Assembly (NCBI GenBank): GCA_016234855.1
Contig: JACRNO010000057.1
Coordinates: 1-60,829, forward strand
Direction of reading: 5' to 3'
Length of the DNA: 60,829 nucleotides
Origin: Deltaproteobacteria bacterium
GTDB taxonomy: Bacteria > Desulfobacterota > GWC2-55-46
Shown: in pieces, positions 1-7,015 of the stretch
Layout: each line of letters opens with the position of its first letter
Position numbering within the stretch: position 1 is the first letter of the stretch
Made by a program: the position numbers and the translations under genes
Notes under the pieces: model-generated
What the model was told of the DNA's origin: nothing
Seen by the model: the letters and a program-made list of their open reading frames with translations, nothing else
Databases searched by the model: none

Positions 1-26
1 GTATGTTCGTACCTGCCTCTGAACAT
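1..26 (-). CDS. mraZ: MraZ, first codons only (runs off left edge)
   Basis: Eight codons are visible, reading M-F-R-G-R-Y-E-H, which is the usual opening of MraZ, the DNA-binding regulator at the head of the division and cell-wall (dcw) cluster. A purine-rich ribosome site (GAGGGACAG) lies directly before the ATG at 26. The identification rests mainly on context: about 100-145 bases upstream are direct repeats of the MraZ-box kind under a strong promoter. The rest of the gene, and presumably rsmH, ftsL and ftsI, lie outside the window to the left. Confidence 0.8.
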
Positions 27-122
27 CTGTCCCTCTGAACCGGTTATATGCTATGAATAAAAGGTCTTGTTCTTGCTGAAAGGGGTTCACCGGCAACCAT
101 AAACCGCGGCTTATGCGCGGCC

Positions 123-170
123 ATACCACAAACCGATACTCCTATACCACTTTATACCACTTCATACCAC
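123..170 (-). promoter_or_regulatory. MraZ-box direct repeats (operator)
   Basis: On the minus strand GTGGTAT occurs four times (forward ATACCAC at 123, 144, 154 and 164). Three copies are spaced exactly 10 bp, the fourth 21 bp away, so all lie on about the same face of the helix. Ten-base-spaced GTGG repeats ahead of mraZ are the known autoregulatory MraZ site; here the fifth base is T rather than the common G. The array starts at the predicted transcription start, consistent with repression. Confidence 0.8.
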
Positions 171-176
171 GCTCTG

Positions 177-204
177 ATTATACGCCGTGACAGATATTTG
201 TCAA
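177..204 (-). promoter_or_regulatory. mraZ (dcw) promoter
   Basis: Minus strand: a perfect TTGACA (199-204), a 16-bp spacer and a perfect TATAAT (177-182). The predicted start near 170 falls at the edge of the MraZ repeats and leaves a leader of about 145 nt before mraZ. From 205 to 411 nothing else was recognised apart from short A/T runs. Confidence 0.8.
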
Positions 205-411
205 GCGAAAAGATGGGTTTTTTTTCATTGAAATCAGCGTGTTAAACTGAGGTTTCGGACTGATGTAAGGCCAGCTTGAAAATGGGATTTGACAGAAGGG
301 TGATTCCAGAGAGGTATAACGGAGATTCTTTTGACTGCGAGTGGGTGTTTTTTATCAGGCGTGGAGAAAAAGGATGAGAGAGTTGACTAAAAAATCCGGC
401 AAGGCCTTGCA

Positions 412-843
412 TCAATACGGTCCTTCCGTTTGACCGGCATCAGCCACGACCATGGTCCCGGCCACACGGTCGCCGAGACGCGCGCCGCCTGCCTCGTCGG
501 TTATTATGCCGCCTACCTCCACCACGGTAAGGGCAATGGCGGCCAGACCGACGAGCAGCTTGCCGATGTAAGGGACCCAACCGAGGATGACGTAGATGAG
601 TATCAGCACGCCGAACTCAGCATTGCGCGCTATCGACCTTCTGATATCGCCGGATATGAGGATGTATAACGCGCCTGCAAGCACGCCGACGAACGAAGGA
701 AACGCGAAAAACGCGCCCACGATGAGCGCGTCAATGAGCTTGGCGATGAAGCGCTCGAGCAGTTCAGCCCGGACAAGGCCTGCCTCGCCTCCGTCCGTCG
801 CCGCGCCCGGCTCCAGCGGCTTAAATGAAAAGCCTTCAAGCAT
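412..843 (-). CDS. RDD family membrane protein
   Basis: 143 residues. After a soluble N-terminus rich in Gly and Glu there is the R-x-x-R-F-I-A-K-L-I-D-A-L-I pattern of RDD proteins at about 30-40, hydrophobic segments at roughly 35-60 and 75-110, and the closing family motif L-G-D-R-V-A-G-T near 125. RDD proteins are small inner-membrane proteins of mostly unknown role, some linked to transport. The ATG follows a GGAG ribosome site. It stands apart from ahbD by about 650 bases of repeats and a gene remnant, so it probably has its own promoter. No specific function can be given. Confidence 0.75.
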   Translation of the reverse strand: MLEGFSFKPLEPGAATDGGEAGLVRAELLERFIAKLIDALIVGAFFAFPSFVGVLAGALYILISGDIRRSIARNAEFGVLILIYVILGWVPYIGKLLVGLAAIALTVVEVGGIITDEAGGARLGDRVAGTMVVADAGQTEGPY

Positions 844-991
844 CAGGACTCCGTTATGCCGTTTGCACTACGCATACAAAGCCGCGCCTTTTTAATGAAA
901 GACCGACACCTGTTGTCAACGCCTTGTCGGCATCCACGCGCATGCCCGGCCTGTCGGTCTGAGATGCGCGGAATTTGCCCTTGTGTCTTTC

Positions 992-1015
992 GTAGCTCTG
1001 GGCTTCGGCCCTGAG
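992..1015. repeat. GTAGC-family repeat, single unit
   Basis: GTAGCT followed by a GGGC-TTCG-GCCC hairpin and CTGAG. This is one hairpin of the GTAGC family without a clear partner; weakly similar sequence at about 1042-1060 may be its decayed mate. Confidence 0.5.
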
Positions 1016-1080
1016 ATGAACGCCATTTCAACCGCCAACAAGACCAGACCTGAACCTCTGAACGCATCAGCCGCAAATTA

Positions 1081-1257
1081 CTACCCGCCGCTGACTTCCA
1101 TTATAAACAGGATAAACGCCATTGACGGACGCCGGGACGAGTCCCTCATGGCGAAGTGGATGCCCTCGAACTTCCAACCGTCCTTGACCGTAGCGTTGAT
1201 GGCAGCCTCCATATCAACGTCGGTCACGGTAGCCAGCTCAACGACCTTGTATAGGGC
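1081..1257 (-). pseudogene. Decayed small gene, DUF4177-like
   Basis: Minus-strand reading gives a clearly protein-like stretch of about 58 codons, beginning Y-K-V-V-E-L-A and containing D-G-W-K-F-E-G-I and S-S-R-R-P-S-M-A-F before a TAG at 1081-1083. The layout resembles small DUF4177-type proteins, which usually start with a Met a few residues before Y-K-V-V-E. Here no start codon exists: the frame is closed by a TAG lying inside a palindromic repeat (GGCGGGCATAGCCCGCC) that directly abuts the 5' end. The repeat seems to have replaced the start and ribosome site. Family assignment is from memory of the pattern and tentative. Confidence 0.5.
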
Positions 1258-1320
1258 GGGCTATGCCCGCCAAAAGATAAACCTGCGCCGCCTGTAAACG
1301 GCTGGCGCACCCAGCCTACT
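1251..1320. repeat. Paired palindromes, GTAGG/CCTAT type
   Basis: Two hairpins face each other: GGCGGGCTATGCCCGCC with outer TAGG at 1251-1271, and GGCTGGCGCACCCAGCC with outer CCTAC-like end at 1300-1320. A related single hairpin is at 9301-9320. The architecture is the same as the GTAGC family although the sequence differs. Confidence 0.65.
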
Positions 1321-1344
1321 CATGACATCACGAAATAGGTTTTT

Positions 1345-1414
1345 GTAGCTCAGGCCTTCAGGCCTGATGTCTCGCGTCCCGCTGCCATTTATCAGGGCTA
1401 AAGCCCTGAGCTAC
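1345..1414. repeat. GTAGC-family paired hairpin element
   Basis: 70 bp bounded by GTAGCTC and GAGCTAC. The left arm holds CAGGCCTTCAGGCCTG and the right arm CAGGGCTAAAGCCCTG, each a near-perfect hairpin, separated by about 25 bp. At least eight relatives occur in this window, all between genes. Confidence 0.8.
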
Positions 1415-1497
1415 AGCTCGCTGGATGTGCCCGACCTACCAAACCCTGCCAATTAGACATCTGATATACAACGGGCGTCCAGCCCACGCAAAATCCC

Positions 1498-2721
1498 TTA
1501 GCGCCTGTGCTCCTTACCGCCGCCAGCGGCCTTTTTCTTCTCGTCGCGCGCTGCCTTTGCGGCATCAGTCGGCTGATAGGTGCAAAACGGCTCTTCGTCC
1601 ATATAGTTTGACGTAAACGCGAAGGCCCTTGCCCTGCAACCGCCGCAGACCTTCCTGTACTCGCAGTAGCCGCACCTGCCGTTGTAATCGTCCCAGTTGC
1701 GCATCTCCTGAAAGACCTTGGAATTGTCCCAGATATCGTGGAACTGCTCTTTTCTTATATCGCCGCACTCCACGTCGAGGAAGCCGCATATCTGCACCTT
1801 GCCGGTGTTCGAGACAAACGCGAACGACTGGCCGCCCATGCAACCCTTGCTCATGGCGTCCATGCCGTGCGTCTCCGGCGTGACGGTTATGCCCTTTTCG
1901 CGCTCCTGCTGACGGAAGATGCGATAATAATGCGGGGCGCAGGTCGGCTTGAACTGGAGCGGCACCTTGTCCCTCATGTCGTAGAACCACTTAAGCGTCC
2001 TCTCGTACTCCTCCGGCGGTATCTCCTGGTCTTTCAACGCCGCGCCCCTGCCGGTCGGCACGAGCAGGAACGGATGGTGGGCCTTGGCCCCGAGGCTTAT
2101 GACAAGCTCGAGTATCTTGGGCAGCTCGGCCAGGTTATGTTTGGTTATGGTCGTGTTGACCTGAAAGTCCAGCCCGACCTTCTTTACGTTTTCTATGGCG
2201 GTCATGACGGATGCGAACGCGCCCTTGACGCGGCGGAAGTTATCGTGGCTCTCGGCGGTTGCGCCGTCTATTGAGAACGAGACGCGCTGGATGCCCGAAT
2301 CTATCATCTTCTGCGCGGTCTCTTCGGTCACGAGAAAGCCGCACGGCGCCATGACCATGCGCAGCCCCAGGTCGGTGCCGTACTTGGCAAGCTCCCATAT
2401 ATCGTCGCGCAGCATCGGCTCGCCGCCCGTCATGATCATGATCGGGTTTGAAAAGGAGGCCACGTCATCGAGGAACGCCTTGCACTCGGCGGTTGTAAGC
2501 TCGTTGGGATACGGGCCGAAACGCGCCGCGGCCCTGCAATGGATGCAGTCGAGGTTGCATGAGCGCGTAAGTTCCCATGCTATGAGTTTGGGAAGCCACT
2601 TCCTGCCGCCTGATTTATCTTCGCCGGGCTTGGCGCCCGGATGTCCGCCGTGACCGCCGTGTCCGCCGGGGTGGCCTCCCGGATGTCCGCCCGGATGTCC
2701 CTTTGGTTTTTCTCCGTGCAT
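1498..2721 (-). CDS. ahbD: Radical SAM/SPASM enzyme, AhbD-like heme synthase
   Basis: 407 residues. The radical SAM cluster C-x3-C-x2-C is at C55, C59, C62, followed by the T-G-G-E-P motif and a Cys-rich C-terminal SPASM region (C-G-Y-C, C-G-G-C). The H-C-R-A context after the cluster matches AhbD, which oxidatively decarboxylates iron-coproporphyrin III to heme in the siroheme-dependent pathway, better than AhbC (usually H-C-Y). Nearby hemB and cobA/hemD support that role. Residues 8-30 form an unusual His/Gly/Pro repeat before the catalytic domain. The ATG has a good ribosome site (GGAGAACTC). A different peptide- or heme-modifying radical SAM role is less likely but possible. Confidence 0.75.
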   Translation of the reverse strand: MHGEKPKGHPGGHPGGHPGGHGGHGGHPGAKPGEDKSGGRKWLPKLIAWELTRSCNLDCIHCRAAARFGPYPNELTTAECKAFLDDVASFSNPIMIMTGGEPMLRDDIWELAKYGTDLGLRMVMAPCGFLVTEETAQKMIDSGIQRVSFSIDGATAESHDNFRRVKGAFASVMTAIENVKKVGLDFQVNTTITKHNLAELPKILELVISLGAKAHHPFLLVPTGRGAALKDQEIPPEEYERTLKWFYDMRDKVPLQFKPTCAPHYYRIFRQQEREKGITVTPETHGMDAMSKGCMGGQSFAFVSNTGKVQICGFLDVECGDIRKEQFHDIWDNSKVFQEMRNWDDYNGRCGYCEYRKVCGGCRARAFAFTSNYMDEEPFCTYQPTDAAKAARDEKKKAAGGGKEHRR

Positions 2722-2959
2722 GATGAGTTCTCCTTTTATTGATGCGCCAGATGCGCTTGATTATGGCCTGACATAGAGCCTTGCCTTACTGCTTCACACC
2801 AGTCTACTAAGTATATTTTTCTTTCAATGCCTCGCGTTCGGGAGGCATTGTTTCTTTAGCCATTTACTCAATTCCGTTAGTCGTTCCGATTCTTTATTAT
2901 TCTCATCGGCCATTACTTCCATCTCCCACAACTGACATTATTGCTCTTGATGCGCATGA
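2722..2959 (-). other. Intergenic region with possible decayed small ORF
   Basis: The minus strand has a short frame from ATG 2922 to TGA 2824, 32 codons, charged and helix-like (E-S-E-R-L-T-E-L-S-K-W-L). A one-base shift near its end would continue it as E-R-E-A-L-K-E-K-Y-T and stop, so it may be a frameshifted small gene. The end overlaps a palindrome, CAATGCCTC (2825-2833) with GAGGCATTG (2842-2850). No function assigned. Confidence 0.25.
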
Positions 2960-3343
2960 CTACAGAGCAAGATAGTCACGCGGCCTCAATATCCGCAAAT
3001 CAAAAGGCAGCACACCCATATCAAGGAGGTCTTTATCACCGGTGACCAGATAATCCGTCTTAGCGGCAAAACAACATTCAAGGAGCATATTATCCGCCTC
3101 ATCGCGACAGAGCATAAACTTCCTGACCGGGTAAACAGTCTTTGCCACAGCCACGAAAGCGGCAATGCCTGATATCAGCGTCTTCAATTGTCTATGATTG
3201 ATCTTGTCTTCCTCCTCAAGCGTCAAAGGGACTTCCCGATATTCCTTTAGAAGCTCCGGCGACACATATACGGAGGCCTCTGCCAGCACCTTCCTAACCG
3301 CCGTCGCAGGGACCCCGCCAAATACAAAGGCGGAGATTACCAC
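2960..3343 (-). CDS. PIN-domain toxin, start codon unclear
   Basis: At least 127 residues with the PIN-ribonuclease pattern: later acidic positions in C-R-D-E-A-D-N and the V-T-G-D-K-D-L-L block. The frame stays open upstream to about 3391 and encodes V-V-V-D-T-G-V-V-I-S-A, where the Asp (codon 3350-3352) is the expected first catalytic acid. No ATG, GTG or TTG precedes it in frame; the first usual start is GTG 3343, which would drop that Asp. It overlaps the preceding antitoxin. Either a non-standard start, frameshifting or damage explains this. PIN toxins cleave RNA and are neutralised by the upstream partner. Confidence 0.65.
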   Translation of the reverse strand: MVISAFVFGGVPATAVRKVLAEASVYVSPELLKEYREVPLTLEEEDKINHRQLKTLISGIAAFVAVAKTVYPVRKFMLCRDEADNMLLECCFAAKTDYLVTGDKDLLDMGVLPFDLRILRPRDYLAL

Positions 3344-3350
3344 GCCGGTG

Positions 3351-3548
3351 TCAACGACAACCCCGCGCCTTCTCTTCGTAGGCCTTTCTCCTTATCTTCT
3401 TAACAGCGTTGTCGATGTCTTTTAAAGTCAGTGCGGTATTTTTGAAGGATGCCCGCGCAATCGTAAAGGCCGCATCAAGCCTGTCTTCAGGCGAAAGCGC
3501 CGAGAGTATATAATCTTCAGGATTGATTGTTTTCGTTACCGTCCGCAT
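3351..3548 (-). CDS. Putative antitoxin partner of PIN toxin
   Basis: 65 residues, charged, predicted mostly helical, with no catalytic motif. Position and size fit the antitoxin of a PIN-type pair: it starts 13 bases after hemB with a very strong ribosome site (GGGAGGTGATACG) and its 3' end overlaps the toxin frame. It reads as part of the heme operon transcript. Sequence alone does not place it in a named antitoxin family. Confidence 0.55.
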   Translation of the reverse strand: MRTVTKTINPEDYILSALSPEDRLDAAFTIARASFKNTALTLKDIDNAVKKIRRKAYEEKARGCR

Positions 3549-3561
3549 CGTATCACCTCCC

Positions 3562-4542
3562 TTACCCAGCCTTCCTCATCACCTTTGCCGCCTCTTTGGC
3601 GAAGTATGTGATTATCATATCCGCTCCGGCGCGCCTTATTGACATGAGCGACTCCATCATCGCCCTGTCGTGGTCGAGCCAGCCCGCGGCCGCCGCGGCC
3701 TTTATCATCGAAAACTCGCCGCTTACGTTGTAGGCCGCCGTGGGATAGCCGAATTCCGTTTTGATGCGCCTTATTATATCGAGGTACGGCAGGGCCGGTT
3801 TGACCATCACGATATCCGCGCCCTCTTCTATGTCGAGCGCGACCTCGCGGAGCGCCTCTTCCGCATTCGCCGGGTCCATCTGATAGCTTCTCCTGTCCCC
3901 GAACTGCGGCGTCGACTCGGCAGCGTCGCGGAAAGGCCCGTAGAAGGCCGACGAATACTTTGCAGCGTAGCTCATTATCGGCGTGTCGTCATAACCCTCG
4001 TCGTCAAGCGCGCCCCTGATGGCGGCAACCCTGCCGTCCATCATATCGGAGGGCGCGACGATATCCGCGCCCGCCTTGACGTGCGAAAGCGCCTCCTCAC
4101 AGAGGAGCTCCAGCGTCGAGTCGTTGTCAACGTCGCCATCTTTTATGATACCACAGTGGCCGTGCGAAGTATATTCGCACATGCAGACGTCGGTTATGAC
4201 CTGCACCTGAGGATATTTATCCTTTATCGCGGCAATCGCCTCCTGCACCGGGCCGTGCGGGTCGTTCGCGCTCGAGCCGGTTGCGTCCTTATGCTCGGGT
4301 ATGCCGAAGAGGAGCACGGACGGTATGCCGAGCGAGACGACCTCTTTCATCTCCTTCCTGATGTTATCGACCGAGAGCTGCGCGTGCCCGGGCATCGACT
4401 TTATAGGCTTTGTAATGCCCTTGCCGTGCGTAACGAACAGGGGCAGTATCAGGTCGGAGACGTTCAGGTCCGTCTCCCTGACCATCTCCCTGATGGTTGG
4501 GTTCTTTCTGAGCCTGCGAAGCCGGTAGATTGGGAAGTTCAT
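3562..4542 (-). CDS. hemB: Delta-aminolevulinic acid dehydratase (porphobilinogen synthase)
   Basis: 326 residues, full length. Condenses two 5-aminolevulinate molecules to porphobilinogen in the cytoplasm. The Schiff-base lysine lies in M-V-K-P-A-L-P near residue 250 and the second active-site lysine in Y-A-A-K-Y-S-S. The metal site carries the cysteine triad of zinc-type enzymes ([11 protein letters not shown]) rather than the Asp-rich magnesium version. The ATG follows AAGGAG at good spacing. It sits inside the minus-strand heme operon, followed 13 bases later by a toxin-antitoxin pair. Confidence 0.97.
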   Translation of the reverse strand: MNFPIYRLRRLRKNPTIREMVRETDLNVSDLILPLFVTHGKGITKPIKSMPGHAQLSVDNIRKEMKEVVSLGIPSVLLFGIPEHKDATGSSANDPHGPVQEAIAAIKDKYPQVQVITDVCMCEYTSHGHCGIIKDGDVDNDSTLELLCEEALSHVKAGADIVAPSDMMDGRVAAIRGALDDEGYDDTPIMSYAAKYSSAFYGPFRDAAESTPQFGDRRSYQMDPANAEEALREVALDIEEGADIVMVKPALPYLDIIRRIKTEFGYPTAAYNVSGEFSMIKAAAAAGWLDHDRAMMESLMSIRRAGADMIITYFAKEAAKVMRKAG

Positions 4543-4582
4543 TACGTATTCTCCTTGAGGTAACGTTTGCCGAACCGATTAA

Positions 4583-5197
4583 CTACGGATAACGAAGAGG
4601 ATGTTTCATTTCTAACTCTTTCGACTCTGACATTTCACCGTTCTCATTATTAAGGTCATGAAAACGACACTGAAATTCGCACTCGGGTTTCGTGCTAACA
4701 CGGCGAATCTCTATAACGCCTACGGGGCGATTGTCCTTTCTGTTTTCCTTATAGAATTTCTTGATATTACTAACCGTTTTTTCGGCTTGTTTAATTCCGC
4801 GTCTACCATCAATACGAGTTTGAATAATCGCCAACCCCACCTTGGCTGCCACACTCTGACTCAGGAGTTTATTAAAGTCACCATACGGGAACTTCTTCTC
4901 GACCTTGTTACTATCCCATTCCCACTCAATGGCTAAATCCATCGGACCTTTTCTGTCTTTTTTATTTCTCCATATAGCCGCGTCAAGTCTGGGCGAGCGG
5001 CTTTCGTCCGACATAGGTAATTCGAAACAATATAGGTTATAATCCAATTTTTCCACGACCCATTCGGACAGATACTTACTCCATGCTGCACCAGCATGCT
5101 TATCCCCATTTTTTACTATGCGCGGCACTGACGGAGCAAACGATATCTCAAACTCCTTTACAAACTCATCAAGTATCTCTCGGCCTTGGTTGCTCAT
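4583..5197 (-). CDS. Unknown protein, possible PD-(D/E)XK-like fold
   Basis: 204 residues, not recognised as a named family. The middle has R-L-D-A-A-I-W followed some 17 residues later by D-L-A-I-E-W-E-W-D, a strand-acid then strand-E-x-E arrangement reminiscent of restriction-like PD-(D/E)XK nucleases; this is inference. Base composition is visibly more A/T-rich than its neighbours, suggesting recent arrival. It lies between cobA/hemD and hemB with a weak ribosome site, about 100 bases after cobA/hemD, separated by a paired-hairpin repeat. Confidence 0.55.
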   Translation of the reverse strand: MSNQGREILDEFVKEFEISFAPSVPRIVKNGDKHAGAAWSKYLSEWVVEKLDYNLYCFELPMSDESRSPRLDAAIWRNKKDRKGPMDLAIEWEWDSNKVEKKFPYGDFNKLLSQSVAAKVGLAIIQTRIDGRRGIKQAEKTVSNIKKFYKENRKDNRPVGVIEIRRVSTKPECEFQCRFHDLNNENGEMSESKELEMKHPLRYP

Positions 5198-5218
5198 ACA
5201 GGATGCCCCCTATTCTGT

Positions 5219-5284
5219 GGCGTCAGGAGTTTCCTCCTGACGCCCTGCCAAGCCGTATGCAGTAGGGAGGAAACTCCCGACTGC
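5219..5284. repeat. Paired hairpins with TTTC/GAAA loops
   Basis: First hairpin: perfect 11-bp stem GGCGTCAGGAG (5219-5229), loop TTTC, CTCCTGACGCC (5234-5244). Second: GCAGT-A-GGGAG, loop GAAA, CTCCC-G-ACTGC (5259-5284). The cores are inverted copies of each other (GGAGTTTCCTCC against GGAGGAAACTCC), so this is again a head-to-head pair between two genes of one operon. Confidence 0.75.
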
Positions 5285-5300
5285 ACGAAAACCAGCCACC

Positions 5301-6833
5301 TCACCGCCCTCTGTAATACTCCGCCATCGCCTCTGCAAGCGCGGGCACGGTGTACGCCTTTGGCATCACGTCCACGTTAAGGCCGAGCTCACGGGCGGTG
5401 TCGGCGGTTATGGGGCCTATGCAGGCGACTTTGACTCCGGCCATCAATCGGGAAAGCTCCTGCTTTGTAAAATTCTTCGCAAAGTTCGTGACGGTCGAAG
5501 ACGAGGTAAACGTCACCATGTCGATTAAGCCGTCAGCCAACTCTTTCTTCAAGACCCCGGCCTCTTTGCGCGGACGTATCGTCTTATATGCCGGGCATAC
5601 GTCTATCTTTCCGCCGAGCCGCTTTATCTCAACAGGCAATATCTCGCGCGCCTGCATGGCGCGGGCAAGGAGAAAGCGCCTGCCCTTTATCGACTTCTTG
5701 CCAAGCGCCGAGATTATCGCCTCTGCCCGGTACTCCTTTGGCGTAAGGCTGACGTTAAGCCCGAGGGCTACTATCGCCTCTTCGGTGCGCGGCCCGATAG
5801 CACAGAGCTTTACGCCTTTTAACTCCCTTAAATCATAACCAAGAAAACGCAGCCGCTCAAAGAAATATTTTACACCGTTTACGCTTGTAAATATAGCCCA
5901 GTCATAAGACGAAAGCCTCTTTATGGCCGCGTCAAGCGGCTTCCACGCGGGCGGGGCAACAGTCTTAATCGTCGGAAATGTCACAGGCTCCGCCCCCTCT
6001 GCCTCAAGGAGCGCGGTAAACGCGCCTGCCTGCTCAAGTGCGCGCGTTACAACGATGCGCCTGCCGAAGAGCGGCTTGGTCTCGAACCAGTTGAGCCTCT
6101 CGCGCAGCCCCACCACGTCCCCGACCACGGTAATGACCGGCGGCTTTATGCCTGCCGTCTCGGCAAGCGATATGATGTTGTCCAGCCTGCCAACGACGCA
6201 CTCCTGCTTGGTGAGCGTGCCCCAACGAACAAGGGCGACCGGCGTTGCGACGTCCCAGCCGTTGGCCATGAGCTTGGTCATGATAAACGGCAGGTTCTTC
6301 CACCCCATAAGGAAGACGAGCGTGCCGCGCCCGGTCGAGAGCTTGTCCCACGCGATGTTTGAACGCTCCTTCAGAGGGTCTTCCTGCCCGGTTACGAAGG
6401 TAACGGACGAGGCAAGGTCCCTGTGCGTAAGGGGTATACCGGCGTAAGCGGGCGCGGCCACCGCCGAGGTCACGCCCGGGACTATCTCGAACATAAGCCC
6501 GGCCTTGCGTATCTCCTCAGCCTCCTCCGCGCCCCTGCCGAAGACAAACGGGTCGCCGCCCTTTAGCCGGACGACCAGCTTGCCCGCCTTTGCCTTCTTT
6601 ATAATGAGGGCGGTTATCTCGTCCTGCGCTATCGTTTTGGCAGAGCCTTTCTTGCCGACGTAAATGTGTTCGCTGCCCGGCTTTGCATATTCAAGCAGAC
6701 GCGCATTGGCGAGGAAATCATATATTACGCAATCGGCGCGGTTCAAGACCGCGACGGCCTTTACCGTTATAAGACCGGGGTCGCCCGGCCCTGCCCCGAC
6801 CAGATATACCTTTACGCCCTTCTTCTCAGCCAT
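5301..6833 (-). CDS. cobA-hemD: Uroporphyrinogen-III C-methyltransferase / uroporphyrinogen-III synthase fusion
   Basis: 510 residues in two parts. Residues 1-250 are a SAM-dependent tetrapyrrole methylase (G-A-G-P-G-D-P-G-L near 15; L-K-G-G-D-P-F-V-F-G-R-G near 95; V-P-G-V-T-S-A near 125) that makes precorrin-2 from uroporphyrinogen III. Residues 265-510 are HemD-type synthase, which closes hydroxymethylbilane to uroporphyrinogen III. The product is the entry to siroheme and, with an AhbD-like enzyme downstream, to heme by the siroheme route. First gene of the minus-strand operon; a TTGCCA/TATAAT promoter lies about 90-120 bases upstream. Confidence 0.95.
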   Translation of the reverse strand: MAEKKGVKVYLVGAGPGDPGLITVKAVAVLNRADCVIYDFLANARLLEYAKPGSEHIYVGKKGSAKTIAQDEITALIIKKAKAGKLVVRLKGGDPFVFGRGAEEAEEIRKAGLMFEIVPGVTSAVAAPAYAGIPLTHRDLASSVTFVTGQEDPLKERSNIAWDKLSTGRGTLVFLMGWKNLPFIMTKLMANGWDVATPVALVRWGTLTKQECVVGRLDNIISLAETAGIKPPVITVVGDVVGLRERLNWFETKPLFGRRIVVTRALEQAGAFTALLEAEGAEPVTFPTIKTVAPPAWKPLDAAIKRLSSYDWAIFTSVNGVKYFFERLRFLGYDLRELKGVKLCAIGPRTEEAIVALGLNVSLTPKEYRAEAIISALGKKSIKGRRFLLARAMQAREILPVEIKRLGGKIDVCPAYKTIRPRKEAGVLKKELADGLIDMVTFTSSSTVTNFAKNFTKQELSRLMAGVKVACIGPITADTARELGLNVDVMPKAYTVPALAEAMAEYYRGR

Positions 6834-6921
6834 GTGCCTCCCCTGCTAAAAAAATACCAGACCATGATTAATAAACCCGTAACAGGTTCGTTATAAAAAG
6901 ATTAAAAAGACAAGTTCCGGC

Positions 6922-6951
6922 ATTATAACAGAACCGGCACGGTCATGGCAA
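6922..6951 (-). promoter_or_regulatory. Promoter of heme operon
   Basis: Minus strand TTGCCA (6946-6951), 18-bp spacer, perfect TATAAT (6922-6927). The -10 box sits between CCGG arms (GTTCCGG and CCGGCAC) that could pair. The predicted start near 6915 gives a leader of about 80 nt to cobA/hemD. It diverges from the regulator promoter that starts near 6979. Confidence 0.6.
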
Positions 6952-6964
6952 TCAGACTCTCATG

Positions 6965-7015
6965 TTGACAATCACCCCTTGACAAGTTGACAAAGACAAG
7001 ATAAATTGTTGTCAA
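6965..7015 (+). promoter_or_regulatory. Leaderless promoter with TTGACAA repeats
   Basis: TTGACA occurs at 6965, 6979 and 6987. The middle copy is followed after exactly 17 bp by TAAATT (7002-7007), putting the transcription start at 7014-7015, on the ATG. TTGACAA at 6987-6993 and TTGTCAA at 7009-7015 form an inverted repeat spanning the -10, a plausible autoregulatory operator for the HTH protein encoded next. Confidence 0.6.

Noticed and set aside
983-1297. 104-codon plus-strand open frame
   Set aside because: Opposite the DUF4177-like remnant and running into repeats; the minus-strand reading is far more protein-like.
2825-2850. Terminator after the PIN toxin
   Set aside because: Good stem, but on the minus strand it is followed by A-rich rather than T-rich sequence, so it would not end that operon.
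3670-4563. 297-codon plus-strand open frame opposite hemB
   Set aside because: Arg/Val-rich antisense of a certain gene.
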